Shown: one piece after another, positions 6,860 through 14,695 of the stretch
Layout: the number at the start of each line of letters is the position of its first letter
How positions within the stretch are numbered: the first letter of the stretch is position 1
Source of the DNA: UBA6136 sp964386975
GTDB taxonomy: Bacteria > Pseudomonadota > Gammaproteobacteria > Methylococcales > Methylococcaceae
NCBI GenBank assembly: GCA_964386975.1
Contig: CAYLUS010000030.1
Coordinates: 1 to 24,378 of the forward strand
Reading direction: 5' to 3'
Length of the DNA: 24,378 nucleotides
Notes under the pieces: generated by a model
Databases searched by the model: none
What the model saw: only the letters and a program-made list of their open reading frames with translations
What the model was told of the DNA's origin: nothing
Program-made: the position numbers and the translations under genes

Positions 6860-8043
6860 TGCGTTTTCTGATCCTGTTGATCGCGCTCCTTTTCTGGGGC
6901 TGCGGGCAGCTGAACGCGATCAAGGATCTGGCGGGTTCCGTGACTGAGCTCATCAGCGGCAAGGACAATGCGGAACCGCCGAAGGAGCTCGATTCTGATT
7001 TTGAGCCGAAGGTCACCATGACCGTCTTGTGGAAGGCATCGGTGGGCAAAGGCTACAACGGGCGCGTGTTGAATCTGGTGCCGGCGGTGACCGCGAGTAC
7101 GGTGTATATCGCCGACCACCGGGGTTTGATCGAGGCCTATGGGCGCCAGGATGGCGAGCGCCTGTGGTCCGCAGACACCCGTCTGGAATTTTCGGCTGGG
7201 CCCACAGTGGTGGGCGATCGGCTGTTGTTTGGAACCAGCAATGCCGAATTGATCGCGGTCAGCCTGACTGATGGGGCACTTCTTTGGAAGACCTCGGTGA
7301 CCAGCGAAGTGCTGGCCCTTCCCAAGGTGGTTCACAATACCGTGATTGTCAGGACCAGTGACGGTCGGATCGCCGGTCTCGATCTCACTACCGGGAAATT
7401 CAAGTGGTCGCATGAACGCTCGGTCCCCCCCTTGTCAGTCCGAAGCCTCGGATCTCCTGCCATTTCAGGTGATCTGGTGCTCGATGGTTTTGGTGGCGGC
7501 AAGATGGTAGCGCTCTCCTCCGGTGATGGGCGCGTGGCCTGGGAGACCACCGCGGCGGTCCCCAAGGGACGCTCCGAAGTCGAGCGCATGGTGGAGCTCG
7601 ATGGTGAGCCGCTGCTGCAGGACGGCATTGTCTATGCGACCGGTTTTCAAGGGGGGGTGAGCGCCATCAATGCCGAGGATGGGGAGGTGATCTGGCATCA
7701 GAATACCGCCTATTCAAGTCATGGCATGGCAATCAGCCGGCATGGCTTGTTCATCACGGACACCCACAGTGACCTCTGGCAGCTGGATCTTCGAGGCGGT
7801 GCGGATCTTTGGAAGCAGACCGAGCTTCACCAGCGGCACCTCACCGTGCCCGCATTGATTCATAACCGCGTGGTGGTGGGCGACTTCGAGGGCTATGTGC
7901 ATGCGCTCTCGGCCGACGATGGCAGTTTGATCGGTCGCCTTTCACTGGATGATGAACCGATCATCGCAACCCCTGTGGTGCATGATGACACCCTCTTTGT
8001 GTATTCCTCCAGTGGTCTTTTGGCCGCCATTACCCTGAATTAA
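6859..8043 (+). CDS. bamB: Outer-membrane assembly lipoprotein BamB
   Basis: The 394-residue product is a PQQ-like beta-propeller. Repeated blades show the pattern G-x-x-x-W, for example LIEAYGRQDGERLWSAD, LIAVSLTDGALLWKTSV, KMVALSSGDGRVAWETT and GGVSAINAEDGEVIWHQ. BamB is a periplasm-facing lipoprotein of the BAM complex, which inserts outer-membrane beta-barrels. The N-terminus MRFLILLIALLFWGC is a lipoprotein signal with C15 as the lipidation site. The lipobox FWGC is atypical, with aromatic residues at -3 and -2. Residue +2 is glycine, compatible with outer-membrane sorting. Its start overlaps the yfgM stop by 1 nt, and der follows 5 nt after its stop. Confidence 0.95.
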   Translation: MRFLILLIALLFWGCGQLNAIKDLAGSVTELISGKDNAEPPKELDSDFEPKVTMTVLWKASVGKGYNGRVLNLVPAVTASTVYIADHRGLIEAYGRQDGERLWSADTRLEFSAGPTVVGDRLLFGTSNAELIAVSLTDGALLWKTSVTSEVLALPKVVHNTVIVRTSDGRIAGLDLTTGKFKWSHERSVPPLSVRSLGSPAISGDLVLDGFGGGKMVALSSGDGRVAWETTAAVPKGRSEVERMVELDGEPLLQDGIVYATGFQGGVSAINAEDGEVIWHQNTAYSSHGMAISRHGLFITDTHSDLWQLDLRGGADLWKQTELHQRHLTVPALIHNRVVVGDFEGYVHALSADDGSLIGRLSLDDEPIIATPVVHDDTLFVYSSSGLLAAITLN

Positions 8044-8048
8044 ACGCC

Positions 8049-9437
8049 ATGCTCCCCGTTGTTGCCCTGGTGGGTCGCCCGAATGTGGGTAAATCCACGC
8101 TGTTCAACTACCTGACCCGGACCCGCGATGCCCTGGTTGCCGATTTTCCGGGGCTGACCCGCGATCGGAAATACGGCCGTGTGGTGCGAGGACAGCGTGA
8201 TTATTGGGTGGTCGATACCGGCGGTATCCTGGACGAAGTCGATGGGATTGATGAGAAGGCCATGCGCCAGGTACGTCTGGCCATCGAAGAGGCCGATGCC
8301 ATTTTGTTTCTGGTCGATGCGCGTGATGGCTTGAACGTCGGGGATGAGGCGATCGCCGAGCAGCTTCGGAGAACCGGGAAACCCCTGGTTCTGGGGGTCA
8401 ACAAGATTGATCAGGCCAGCCTTTTGGAAACGCTGGGCGAATTTCATGCCCTTGGGCTCGGTGAGCCGACCCCGCTCTCCGCCTCGCACGCGCGCGGCAT
8501 CGAAACGCTTCTGGATCAGCTGGAGGCTCTCCTGCCCGCTCAGGTGGAGACGCTCCCCGATGAGGATGGCGGAATCCGGATTGCGATCGTCGGTCGCCCG
8601 AATGTCGGCAAGTCCACGCTGGTCAATCGCCTTCTGGGGGAGGAGCGGGTGGTGGTGTTTGATGCGCCAGGGACCACGCGCGACAGCATCGAGGTGCCTT
8701 TTGAGCGGGGCGGCCAGCGTTATACCCTGATTGATACCGCCGGCATCCGGCGCCGGGGCCGGATTGCCGAAACGGTGGAGAAGTTCAGCGTGATCAAGGC
8801 CATGCAGGCGATCGAGAAGGCCCATGTGGTCATCTACCTGATCGATGCACGAGAGGGGGTGACCGACCAGGATACCTCCCTCCTGGGAATGGTCATTGAG
8901 TCCGGTCGCGGGCTGATCCTCGGGCTCAACAAGTGGGACGGGATGAGCGCGGATGAACGCGATGAGACCCGCCGGCGATTGGATCTCAAGCTCGGCTTCG
9001 TCGAGTTCGCCCGCCACTTTTTCATTTCAGCCCTGCATGGCACCGGTGTGGGCCATCTGTTTGATGCGGTTTCCGAGGTCTACCGTGCCTCAATGACCGC
9101 GATGGGGACCAGTCACCTGACGCGTCTTCTCGAGCAGGCCGTGGCGGCTCACCAGCCGCCCCTGGTCAAAGGCCGCCGGGTCAAGCTGAAGTACGCTCAC
9201 CAGGGCGGCAGCAATCCGCCCACCGTGGTCATTCATGGCAACCAGGTCGAAGCCATCCCGGAAAGCTACAAGCGCTACCTGGTGAATTTTTTCAGGTCGA
9301 ACCTCGATCTCCACGGAACCCCGGTCAAGGTCGAGTTCCGTGGGGGAGACAATCCCTTCAAAGGCAAGCGCAATTCGCTCACCGATCGCCAGATCAAGAA
9401 GCGGCAGCGCATGATGAAGCACGTCAAGTCGCGCTAG
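8049..9437 (+). CDS. der: Ribosome biogenesis GTPase Der (EngA)
   Basis: This 462-residue protein has the diagnostic tandem GTPase domains. The first P-loop is GRPNVGKS at residues 9-16 with DTGG and NKID; the second is GRPNVGKS at about 182-189 with DTAGIRRRGR and NKWD. The C-terminal KH-like domain includes GRRVKLKYAHQGGSNPPTVV. Der acts in maturation of the 50S subunit. The ATG at 8049 gives the conserved N-terminus MLPVVALVGRPNVGKS. It is the last gene of the hisS-yfgM-bamB-der run. Its stop is separated from the stop of the convergent L,D-transpeptidase gene by only 3 nt, and no terminator hairpin fits between them. Confidence 0.97.
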   Translation: MLPVVALVGRPNVGKSTLFNYLTRTRDALVADFPGLTRDRKYGRVVRGQRDYWVVDTGGILDEVDGIDEKAMRQVRLAIEEADAILFLVDARDGLNVGDEAIAEQLRRTGKPLVLGVNKIDQASLLETLGEFHALGLGEPTPLSASHARGIETLLDQLEALLPAQVETLPDEDGGIRIAIVGRPNVGKSTLVNRLLGEERVVVFDAPGTTRDSIEVPFERGGQRYTLIDTAGIRRRGRIAETVEKFSVIKAMQAIEKAHVVIYLIDAREGVTDQDTSLLGMVIESGRGLILGLNKWDGMSADERDETRRRLDLKLGFVEFARHFFISALHGTGVGHLFDAVSEVYRASMTAMGTSHLTRLLEQAVAAHQPPLVKGRRVKLKYAHQGGSNPPTVVIHGNQVEAIPESYKRYLVNFFRSNLDLHGTPVKVEFRGGDNPFKGKRNSLTDRQIKKRQRMMKHVKSR

Positions 9438-9440
9438 CGC

Positions 9441-10883
9441 TTAAGGATTCGGCTGAGCGGCTCCGCTGGCCACGGTGTCCGATTTTGAGCTTCCGTGGAT
9501 GGTGACCGGGACGCCGAGTGAGGCCCACTCGTAGAGCCAGCCGGCATCTTCATTGATGCCCTTGCGGCTGTTTTGCTTCTGGGTCGCAAGGTTGATGCAG
9601 CCATGGCTCGCCGGTTGCCCGAAGGCGTTGTGCCAGAAAGCCCCATGGAAGGCATAGCCCTCGTGGAAGTACTGGGCATAAGGCACATCCTTGACCTCGT
9701 AATAGCCCTTCTGCCCGGGTTTAAGTCCGGTGCTCTTCATGGTTTTCTTCGGGAAACGCGCATAGATGTAAAAAGACCCGGTGACAGTTGGGGTCTTGGA
9801 CTTGCCGGTCGAGGCGCGCATGGTGCGGATCAACTCCCCGTTTTCATGGACTTCGACCCGTTGTCGATCCAGAAACACGTCCACCCGGCGGTCGCTGCCG
9901 GTGCCAAAGTGCGCGTGGAGGGGTTCTGCGATGAAGCCGCCACGGATACTTCGTGCGCTCTTGGGGTCCACCGTGACTTCGATCTGGCTGTGCGCCGGCC
10001 AGTAGGGCTCTGGTCTAAATTGCACACGGTCCTTGCCGTACCAGACCCATTTCCCCGGGAGGGTCTGACCGCTTTGATCCTTGATGCGGATATACGGGGT
10101 CACGCGGGTCCGATCGGCCAGTGCCTCGCTGAATTCAATATCCACCGGCATCGCCAGCCCCAGATTGTGCATGCCATTGATGGGTATGGTCGCCGTCAAG
10201 GCCGGCGCGGTACTGATTTCCATCGTAAAAGGGGGGAGTGCAACGCCCCGGGGGGATTGCCAGGCCACGCTCAGGGGATACACCTGACCCTGGCGGTATT
10301 GACCGGGGAGGGCCTTGAGGGTGGCTGTCTTTTTTGCGGCATCCAAAGTGACTTCGAGTGGAAGGTCGCCGGTGGCCTTGAGACTACCGATGGGACCATC
10401 GAAGCCGAGCGTCACGGCGCCATCGGCCGATAGGGCTTGGCGGAGCGGCGAGGTGATCTTGGGTACCCGGACGGTATGGAAGCGAAGGTCCAACCGTTCG
10501 CTTTGCTGCAGCCAACCCCGCTCGGCACGGACCGACAGCTCATAGGTCTTGTCATAGTCAAGGCGGTCGCGAATCTCGAACCGGGCATTGGCGGTCGGAA
10601 GGCTGGCAATGAGGCCGCCGTCCTCCTTGAGCTGCACCTCGGTGAGATGGCTCCCCACTCCTTGCGCCTCGATGCGGAGAATTGATTTGGGATCGATCTC
10701 CTCGCGATTGGTTGGGTCCAGGGCGTTCGGCAGCGAAATCCCAAACGTCAGCCCAAATCGCAGCAGCACCCAAACCCCGATCAGGGCGCCCAAAAGAGCC
10801 CATGCCCACCCGCGCCTTAAGTGGCGTGAGCGCGTTTTTAGGATCCTTGCGGAATCAGGCGTGTGGGGGTGGTTGGTGCGCAT
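9441..10883 (-). CDS. L,D-transpeptidase with N-terminal membrane anchor and Ig-like domains
   Basis: The 480-residue protein starts with a basic cytosolic stretch and one membrane helix (about residues 25-48, GWAWALLGALIGVWVLL). Roughly residues 60-330 form beta-rich, Ig-like modules. The YkuD catalytic domain covers about 333-465, with H413 in FHGAFWH and the catalytic motif SHGCINL (H427, C429). RTMRASTGKSKTPTVTGSFYI is the typical entry to a YkuD domain. Such enzymes make 3-3 peptidoglycan cross-links or attach lipoproteins. Anchor plus Ig-like domains plus YkuD is the layout best known from mycobacterial LdtMt2 and is unlike short E. coli YcbB/ErfK enzymes. The start is the ATG at 10883. 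It is convergent with der and divergent from rpsT. The substrate and the exact number of Ig-like domains are not visible from sequence alone. Confidence 0.9.
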   Translation of the reverse strand: MRTNHPHTPDSARILKTRSRHLRRGWAWALLGALIGVWVLLRFGLTFGISLPNALDPTNREEIDPKSILRIEAQGVGSHLTEVQLKEDGGLIASLPTANARFEIRDRLDYDKTYELSVRAERGWLQQSERLDLRFHTVRVPKITSPLRQALSADGAVTLGFDGPIGSLKATGDLPLEVTLDAAKKTATLKALPGQYRQGQVYPLSVAWQSPRGVALPPFTMEISTAPALTATIPINGMHNLGLAMPVDIEFSEALADRTRVTPYIRIKDQSGQTLPGKWVWYGKDRVQFRPEPYWPAHSQIEVTVDPKSARSIRGGFIAEPLHAHFGTGSDRRVDVFLDRQRVEVHENGELIRTMRASTGKSKTPTVTGSFYIYARFPKKTMKSTGLKPGQKGYYEVKDVPYAQYFHEGYAFHGAFWHNAFGQPASHGCINLATQKQNSRKGINEDAGWLYEWASLGVPVTIHGSSKSDTVASGAAQPNP

Positions 10884-11063
10884 TCTGCATCATGCCCAAT
10901 AAACCGGGGGCTGGAGCGTGAGGTTGGAAAGGGTCCTGAGGTGCGGGTTGCATTCGCCATTCAACCGCCCTGCAAAGTTTACACGATGGCGTTGCTTCGA
11001 AGAAAAGGGAAGTCGATGTTGAGGGGAATGCGAGGGCTGGATCGGGTGGGCGGCGGAATTTGT

Positions 11064-11092
11064 TTGACTAATAAGGCGTTTCAACGCAAAAT
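11064..11092 (+). promoter_or_regulatory. Candidate sigma-70 promoter of rpsT
   Basis: TTGACT (11064-11069) and CAAAAT (11087-11092) are spaced by 17 nt, placing transcription start near 11099, about 34 nt before the rpsT TTG. It is the only promoter-like pair I noticed in the 249-nt divergent space between the L,D-transpeptidase gene and rpsT (10884-11132), which otherwise shows no gene. Confidence 0.5.
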
Positions 11093-11132
11093 GCCGAGTT
11101 CGATCTAATCACATGATTTTGAGGGTTTAGTC

Positions 11133-11408
11133 TTGGCCAATATCGCTTCAGCAAAGAAACGCGCCATCCAGTCCGAGAAGCACCGCGCGCACAATGCCGC
11201 CCTTCGTAGCCGTCTGCGCACCTTCATCAAGAAGGTCATTCTGGCGGTCGAGGCGGGCAACCTTGAAGAGGCACAGAGCGCATTCCGTGCGGCCGTGCCG
11301 GTGATCGATTCTTCGGTCAACAAGGGGCTGATTCATAAGAACAAGGCCGCTCGCAGCAAGAGCCGCCTGAACGCGCGCGTCAAGGCGCTGGCGTTGAAGT
11401 CGGCTTAA
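11133..11408 (+). CDS. rpsT: 30S ribosomal protein S20 (bS20), TTG start
   Basis: The 91-residue basic protein begins MANIASAKKRAIQSEKHRAHN, the typical S20 N-terminus, and ends in KSRLNARVKALALKSA. S20 is a primary 16S rRNA binder in the 30S body. The conserved N-terminus puts the start on a TTG at 11133, with GAGGG (11121-11125) 7 nt upstream. E. coli rpsT is also known to start with UUG, a feature tied to its translational autoregulation, so the rare start may be functional here too. It is convergent with proB; a hairpin lies between them. Confidence 0.96.
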   Translation: MANIASAKKRAIQSEKHRAHNAALRSRLRTFIKKVILAVEAGNLEEAQSAFRAAVPVIDSSVNKGLIHKNKAARSKSRLNARVKALALKSA

Positions 11409-11438
11409 ATTAAGGGCCTTTCGGGGCCGCGTGTCTTC

Positions 11439-11469
11439 AATTCTGCCGCTGAGCCTTCGCGGCAGAATT
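11439..11469. terminator. Hairpin between convergent rpsT and proB, probable bidirectional terminator
   Basis: AATTCTGCCGC (11439-11449) pairs perfectly with GCGGCAGAATT (11459-11469), an 11-bp stem with a 9-nt loop. It lies 30 nt after the rpsT stop and touches the proB stop. Neither strand has a clear T-run after it, so the terminator call rests on position and stem strength. Confidence 0.6.
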
Positions 11470-12593
11470 CAAATGACCACCAGGTTGTCGCGGTGAATGA
11501 GCTCCGGCTCATCGACATAGCCCAGGATCGCCTCGATGCGGTGGCTGGGTTGGCCTGCAAGTCGCTTCGCTTCATCGGATCCATAATTCGTTAGGCCGCG
11601 GGCAATCTCGCGCCCCTCGGGATCGCTGCAGGCGACCAGATCGCCTCGCTCAAAATCGCCCTCGACGTGCGTCACCCCAATCGGGAGAAGGCTTTTGCCA
11701 GACTCTCGAAGGACTTTGGCGGCGCCTTCATCCAGTCGCAAATACCCCTTCAGCTTGAGTTGCCCTGCAAGCCAGCGTTTTCTGGCCTGAATCGGACTTT
11801 GATCCGGGATCAGAAAGGTCCCGAGCGATTCGCCGGCCACAATCCTTGGGATGACGTTATCCTCCCGACCTGCTGCGATGACCGTCGCGCTTCCCGAGCG
11901 CGAGGCCAATTTGCCCGCGCGAAGCTTGGTGATCATGCCGCCACGCCCTAAACCGCTCAGGCTGTCACCCACCATGCCGGGGAGGCGAGGGTCATCTATG
12001 CGGGCCTCATGGACCAGTTCAGCGGTGGGGTCAAGGCTCGGATTTCGATCAAAAAGGCCTGCCTGATCGGTCAGAATCAAAAGCAGCTCCGCATCCACCA
12101 GGTTGGCAACCAGCGCGCCGAGTGTGTCGTTATCGCCAAATCGGATTTCGTCGGTGGCCACGGTGTCGTTTTCGTTGATGATCGGAACGACGCCGAGTTG
12201 AAGGAGCGTTAAGAGCGTGCTGCGCGCATTCAGGTAGCGCTGGCGGTTGGAAAGATCGTCGTGGGTCAAGAGGATCTGGGCTGAGCGAATCGCGTGGGCT
12301 TCAAACAGGGATTCATAGGTTCGGACCAGCCCCATCTGGCCAACCGAGGCGGCGGCTTGCAGTTCGTGCAGCGCATGCGGGCGGGAGGTCCAGCCAAGGC
12401 GCGCCATTCCCTCGGCGACAGACCCTGATGAAACCAGAATGATCTCGATGCCGTTTGCATGGAGGCCCGCAATCTGACGGACCCAGTTCTGAATGCCGTC
12501 CTGATCGAGGCCTCGGCCGCCGGCGGTCAGAAGGGCGCTGCCGATCTTGACGACCAGGCGTTTTGCGTTCTTGAAATCACTCCGGCTCTGCAT
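11469..12593 (-). CDS. proB: Glutamate 5-kinase with C-terminal PUA domain
   Basis: The 374-residue enzyme carries out the first step of proline synthesis, ATP-dependent phosphorylation of glutamate to gamma-glutamyl phosphate. The amino-acid kinase domain has VVKIGSALLTAGG near the N-terminus, ILVSSGSVAEGMARLG, VVPIINENDTVATDEIRFGDND and the GLGRGGMITKLRA loop. A PUA domain covers about residues 280-374 (RLDEGAAKVLRES, EGDFERGDLVACSDPEGREIARGL). The length is that of full two-domain ProB. The start ATG at 12593 overlaps the 3' end of obgE by 17 nt, so translation is likely coupled. It is the last gene of rplU-rpmA-obgE-proB; proA is not in the window. Confidence 0.96.
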   Translation of the reverse strand: MQSRSDFKNAKRLVVKIGSALLTAGGRGLDQDGIQNWVRQIAGLHANGIEIILVSSGSVAEGMARLGWTSRPHALHELQAAASVGQMGLVRTYESLFEAHAIRSAQILLTHDDLSNRQRYLNARSTLLTLLQLGVVPIINENDTVATDEIRFGDNDTLGALVANLVDAELLLILTDQAGLFDRNPSLDPTAELVHEARIDDPRLPGMVGDSLSGLGRGGMITKLRAGKLASRSGSATVIAAGREDNVIPRIVAGESLGTFLIPDQSPIQARKRWLAGQLKLKGYLRLDEGAAKVLRESGKSLLPIGVTHVEGDFERGDLVACSDPEGREIARGLTNYGSDEAKRLAGQPSHRIEAILGYVDEPELIHRDNLVVI

Positions 12594-13611
12594 GGCGGGG
12601 GCGGGTCTGCTCTACATAATCCATGATGTCGAAGGCAAGTTGATCAAGGCCTTGCCGTGTAACGGTCGAGATCAGATAGTGGGGTCCTTGCCACTCAAGG
12701 TCTTCCACAATCTTTCGGCAGTGCGACTCCACCTCAGAGGGTTCCAGCGTATCGATCTTGTTCAAGACCAGCCAACGGGGTTTGAGATCCAGCCCCTCAC
12801 CCCATTTCTCTAATTCCTTGATGACCTTCCTGGCCGATTGAACCGGTGGTTCCTCCTGATCGATGGGGTAGACATCCACCAGGTGCAGCAGCAGGGTCGT
12901 TCTCGACAGGTGCTTGAGGAACTGCATGCCAAGCCCGGCACCTTCAGCTGCGCCCTCGATCAGGCCCGGAATATCGGCCATCACGAAGCTCCGAAGCTCA
13001 TCGACGCGCACGACGCCGAGGTTGGGATGGAGTGTTGTGAAGGGATAGTCCGCCACTTTGGGGCGGGCGGCCGAGGTGGCGCGAATCAAGCTGGATTTGC
13101 CGGCGTTCGGAAGCCCAAGCAAGCCCACATCGGCAATCACCTTGAGTTCCAGGTGCAGCTGTCTTTTTTCCCCAGGTTTGCCCGGGGTCGACTGCCGTGG
13201 GGCGCGGTTGGTACTGCTCTTGAAGCGGGTATTTCCAAGGCCATGCCAGCCCCCTTGCGCGACCAGCAGTTGTTGCCCTTCCTCAATCAGGTCGCCCAAT
13301 GCCTCACCGGTTTCGACATCAGTCACCTGCGTGCCGGTCGGGACCTGAATCCAGCAGTCCTGTCCCGCACGCCCTGAGCAATTGCCGCCGGAGCCGTTCT
13401 GACCCCGCTCTGCCCGAAAGACGGCATGGTAGCGAAAATCGACCAGGGTGTTGAGGTTCGAGGAGGCGATCAGGTAAACGCTACCGCCATCACCGCCATC
13501 GCCGCCATCGGGTCCGCCAAAGGGAATGTATTTTTCCCGGCGAAAGCCGACGCAGCCGTTGCCGCCGTCACCGGCTTCAACGCGAATTTCTGCTTCATCG
13601 ACAAATTTCAT
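12577..13611 (-). CDS. obgE: GTPase ObgE/CgtA
   Basis: The product has 344 residues from the ATG at 13611. The glycine-rich Obg fold starts MKFVDEAEIRVEAGDGGNGC and contains GGPDGGDGGDGGSVY. The GTPase domain has G1 GLPNAGKS (166-173), DIPGLIEGAAEG and NKID. ObgE acts in 50S assembly and in growth and stress control. An in-frame TTG at 13626 would add five residues but lies inside the T-run of a terminator, and family homology starts at MKFVDEA, so 13611 is preferred. The 15 nt before the ATG show no Shine-Dalgarno sequence. Because the terminator ends 13 nt upstream, obgE depends on read-through or on a promoter inside rpmA. It overlaps proB by 17 nt. Confidence 0.96.
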   Translation of the reverse strand: MKFVDEAEIRVEAGDGGNGCVGFRREKYIPFGGPDGGDGGDGGSVYLIASSNLNTLVDFRYHAVFRAERGQNGSGGNCSGRAGQDCWIQVPTGTQVTDVETGEALGDLIEEGQQLLVAQGGWHGLGNTRFKSSTNRAPRQSTPGKPGEKRQLHLELKVIADVGLLGLPNAGKSSLIRATSAARPKVADYPFTTLHPNLGVVRVDELRSFVMADIPGLIEGAAEGAGLGMQFLKHLSRTTLLLHLVDVYPIDQEEPPVQSARKVIKELEKWGEGLDLKPRWLVLNKIDTLEPSEVESHCRKIVEDLEWQGPHYLISTVTRQGLDQLAFDIMDYVEQTRPRHAEPE

Positions 13612-13624
13612 AAGCGCACGAGAC

Positions 13625-13649
13625 AAAAAAGCCCCGTCACGGACGGGGC
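13625..13649 (-). terminator. Intrinsic terminator between rpmA and obgE
   Basis: On the minus strand the GC-rich stem GCCCCGTC / GACGGGGC (8 bp, 3-nt loop, 13649-13631) is followed by TTTTTT (13630-13625). It lies 26 nt after the rpmA stop and ends 13 nt before the obgE ATG. It should terminate most rplU-rpmA transcripts and let only part of them reach obgE-proB, giving high L21/L27 and lower ObgE/ProB output. Confidence 0.85.
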
Positions 13650-13675
13650 TTTGGCATGTCCTTTGGGAGGATGCT

Positions 13676-13942
13676 TCAGGACGTTTGAGCCGGAGCGATG
13701 CTCACGTATCTGCGGCCCTGAGGACCCTTGACCTTGAAGGTCACGTGTCCATCGGTGAGTGCGAACAGGGTGTAGTCCTTGCCGACCCCGACGTTCTCGC
13801 CCGGGTGGAACTGAGTTCCGCGCTGGCGCACGATGATGCTGCCGGCGCTGACCAGTTGTCCGCCGAAGCGCTTCACGCCAAGGCGTTGCGCATTCGAGTC
13901 GCGACCGTTGCGGGAACTGCCGCCTGCTTTCTTATGAGCCAT
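13676..13942 (-). CDS. rpmA: 50S ribosomal protein L27 (bL27)
   Basis: The 88-residue protein begins MAHKKAGGSSRNGRDSNAQR, the flexible N-terminal arm that reaches the peptidyl transferase centre, followed by RFGGQLVSAGSIIVRQRGT and HPGENVGVGKDYTLFA. There is no Firmicute-type N-terminal extension needing cleavage. AGAGG lies about 6 nt before the ATG at 13942. It is 23 nt downstream of rplU and is followed by an intrinsic terminator. Confidence 0.97.
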   Translation of the reverse strand: MAHKKAGGSSRNGRDSNAQRLGVKRFGGQLVSAGSIIVRQRGTQFHPGENVGVGKDYTLFALTDGHVTFKVKGPQGRRYVSIAPAQTS

Positions 13943-13965
13943 GAGATGCCTCTTGAGCTATGGGT

Positions 13966-14277
13966 TTAGGCTGAAATGCCCGTAATCTTGACTTCCGTGA
14001 AGTTCTGGCGATGGCCCGCCTGCTTCATATGATGCTTGCGGCGACGGAACTTGACGATCTTGACCTTTGGGTGACGGCCGTGGGTCGTCACGGTTGCGGT
14101 CACCTTGCCCCCATCGAGATAGGGCTTGCCGATTTTAAGGCCTGAGTCGGTCTGCACCAGAAGAACCTTGTCAAAGGTGATTTCCTGGCCGGGTTCCGCG
14201 GTCAGCGTTTCGATCTTCAGAAGTTCGCCGGGCTTGACCCGGTATTGCTTGCCGCCTGTGTGAATAACTGCGTACAT
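13966..14277 (-). CDS. rplU: 50S ribosomal protein L21 (bL21)
   Basis: The 103-residue product starts MYAVIHTGGKQYRVKPGELL and has the basic tail region KIVKFRRRKHHMKQAGHRQ. The length equals E. coli L21. The ATG at 14277 is preferred over an in-frame ATG at 14286: family homology starts here, and the GGAG ribosome-binding site is well spaced only for 14277 (it abuts 14286). It is the first gene of rplU-rpmA-obgE-proB, behind a near-consensus promoter. Confidence 0.97.
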   Translation of the reverse strand: MYAVIHTGGKQYRVKPGELLKIETLTAEPGQEITFDKVLLVQTDSGLKIGKPYLDGGKVTATVTTHGRHPKVKIVKFRRRKHHMKQAGHRQNFTEVKITGISA

Positions 14278-14318
14278 GGTCACCATCTCCGTCAGGAGGC
14301 TAGTTTGGAAAACCAGAG

Positions 14319-14348
14319 ATTCTAGCGTGCGCGTCAGGATAAAGTCAA
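14319..14348 (-). promoter_or_regulatory. Sigma-70 promoter of the rplU operon
   Basis: On the minus strand TTGACT (14348-14343) and TAGAAT (14324-14319) are separated by 18 nt. Transcription should start near 14312, giving a leader of about 35 nt before the rplU ATG. Each hexamer matches the consensus at five of six positions, fitting a strongly expressed ribosomal operon. Confidence 0.75.
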
Positions 14349-14695
14349 TCTGCGACCGTTTTCAATGTGAGATGGGCCTGTTTACTAAGAAAATGGGCCG
14401 TCGACGCTCATCTTCATGTCAATCGACGAAAATCAGAGCCAGTCAGAATCCGGAAAAAACAGATCCTCTTCNNNNNNNNNNNNNNNNNNNNNNNNNNNNN
14501 NNNNNNNNNNNNNNNNNNNNNNNNNNNNNNNNNNNNNNNNNNNNNNNNNNNNNNNNNNNNNNNNNNNNNNNCAACCACTCGGCGCCTTGCTTTCGGCTGA
14601 CCGAATTCGCAAGTGTCGAGCCAGTGATTACGGGAACCGCTCGAACGTGTCTCCTCCTTCAGGAACCTTGACGTCCCGATTTCCTGATCGGGCGA
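14349..14695. other. Stretch without a readable gene, split by an assembly gap
   Basis: Between the rplU promoter and the ZIP gene stop I find no recognisable coding region. Left of the gap, a minus-strand frame ends in EEDLFFPDSDWL before a stop at about 14433. It could be the tail of a gene whose body is in the gap, but there is too little to say. Right of the gap, CCCGAT-TTCCTG-ATCGGG (14675-14692) is a short hairpin just beyond the ZIP stop, without a T-run. The divergent gene often found beside rplU (ispB) is not detectable. Confidence 0.6.
14472..14571. other. Scaffold gap (100 N)
   Basis: There are exactly 100 N, the same placeholder length as the gap in rlmN, so the real distance and content are unknown. 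Confidence 0.98.

Noticed and set aside
11414..11429. Second terminator hairpin GGCC-TTTCGG-GGCC after rpsT
   Set aside because: Only a 4-bp palindromic stem; the 11-bp hairpin 10 nt further on explains the position better.
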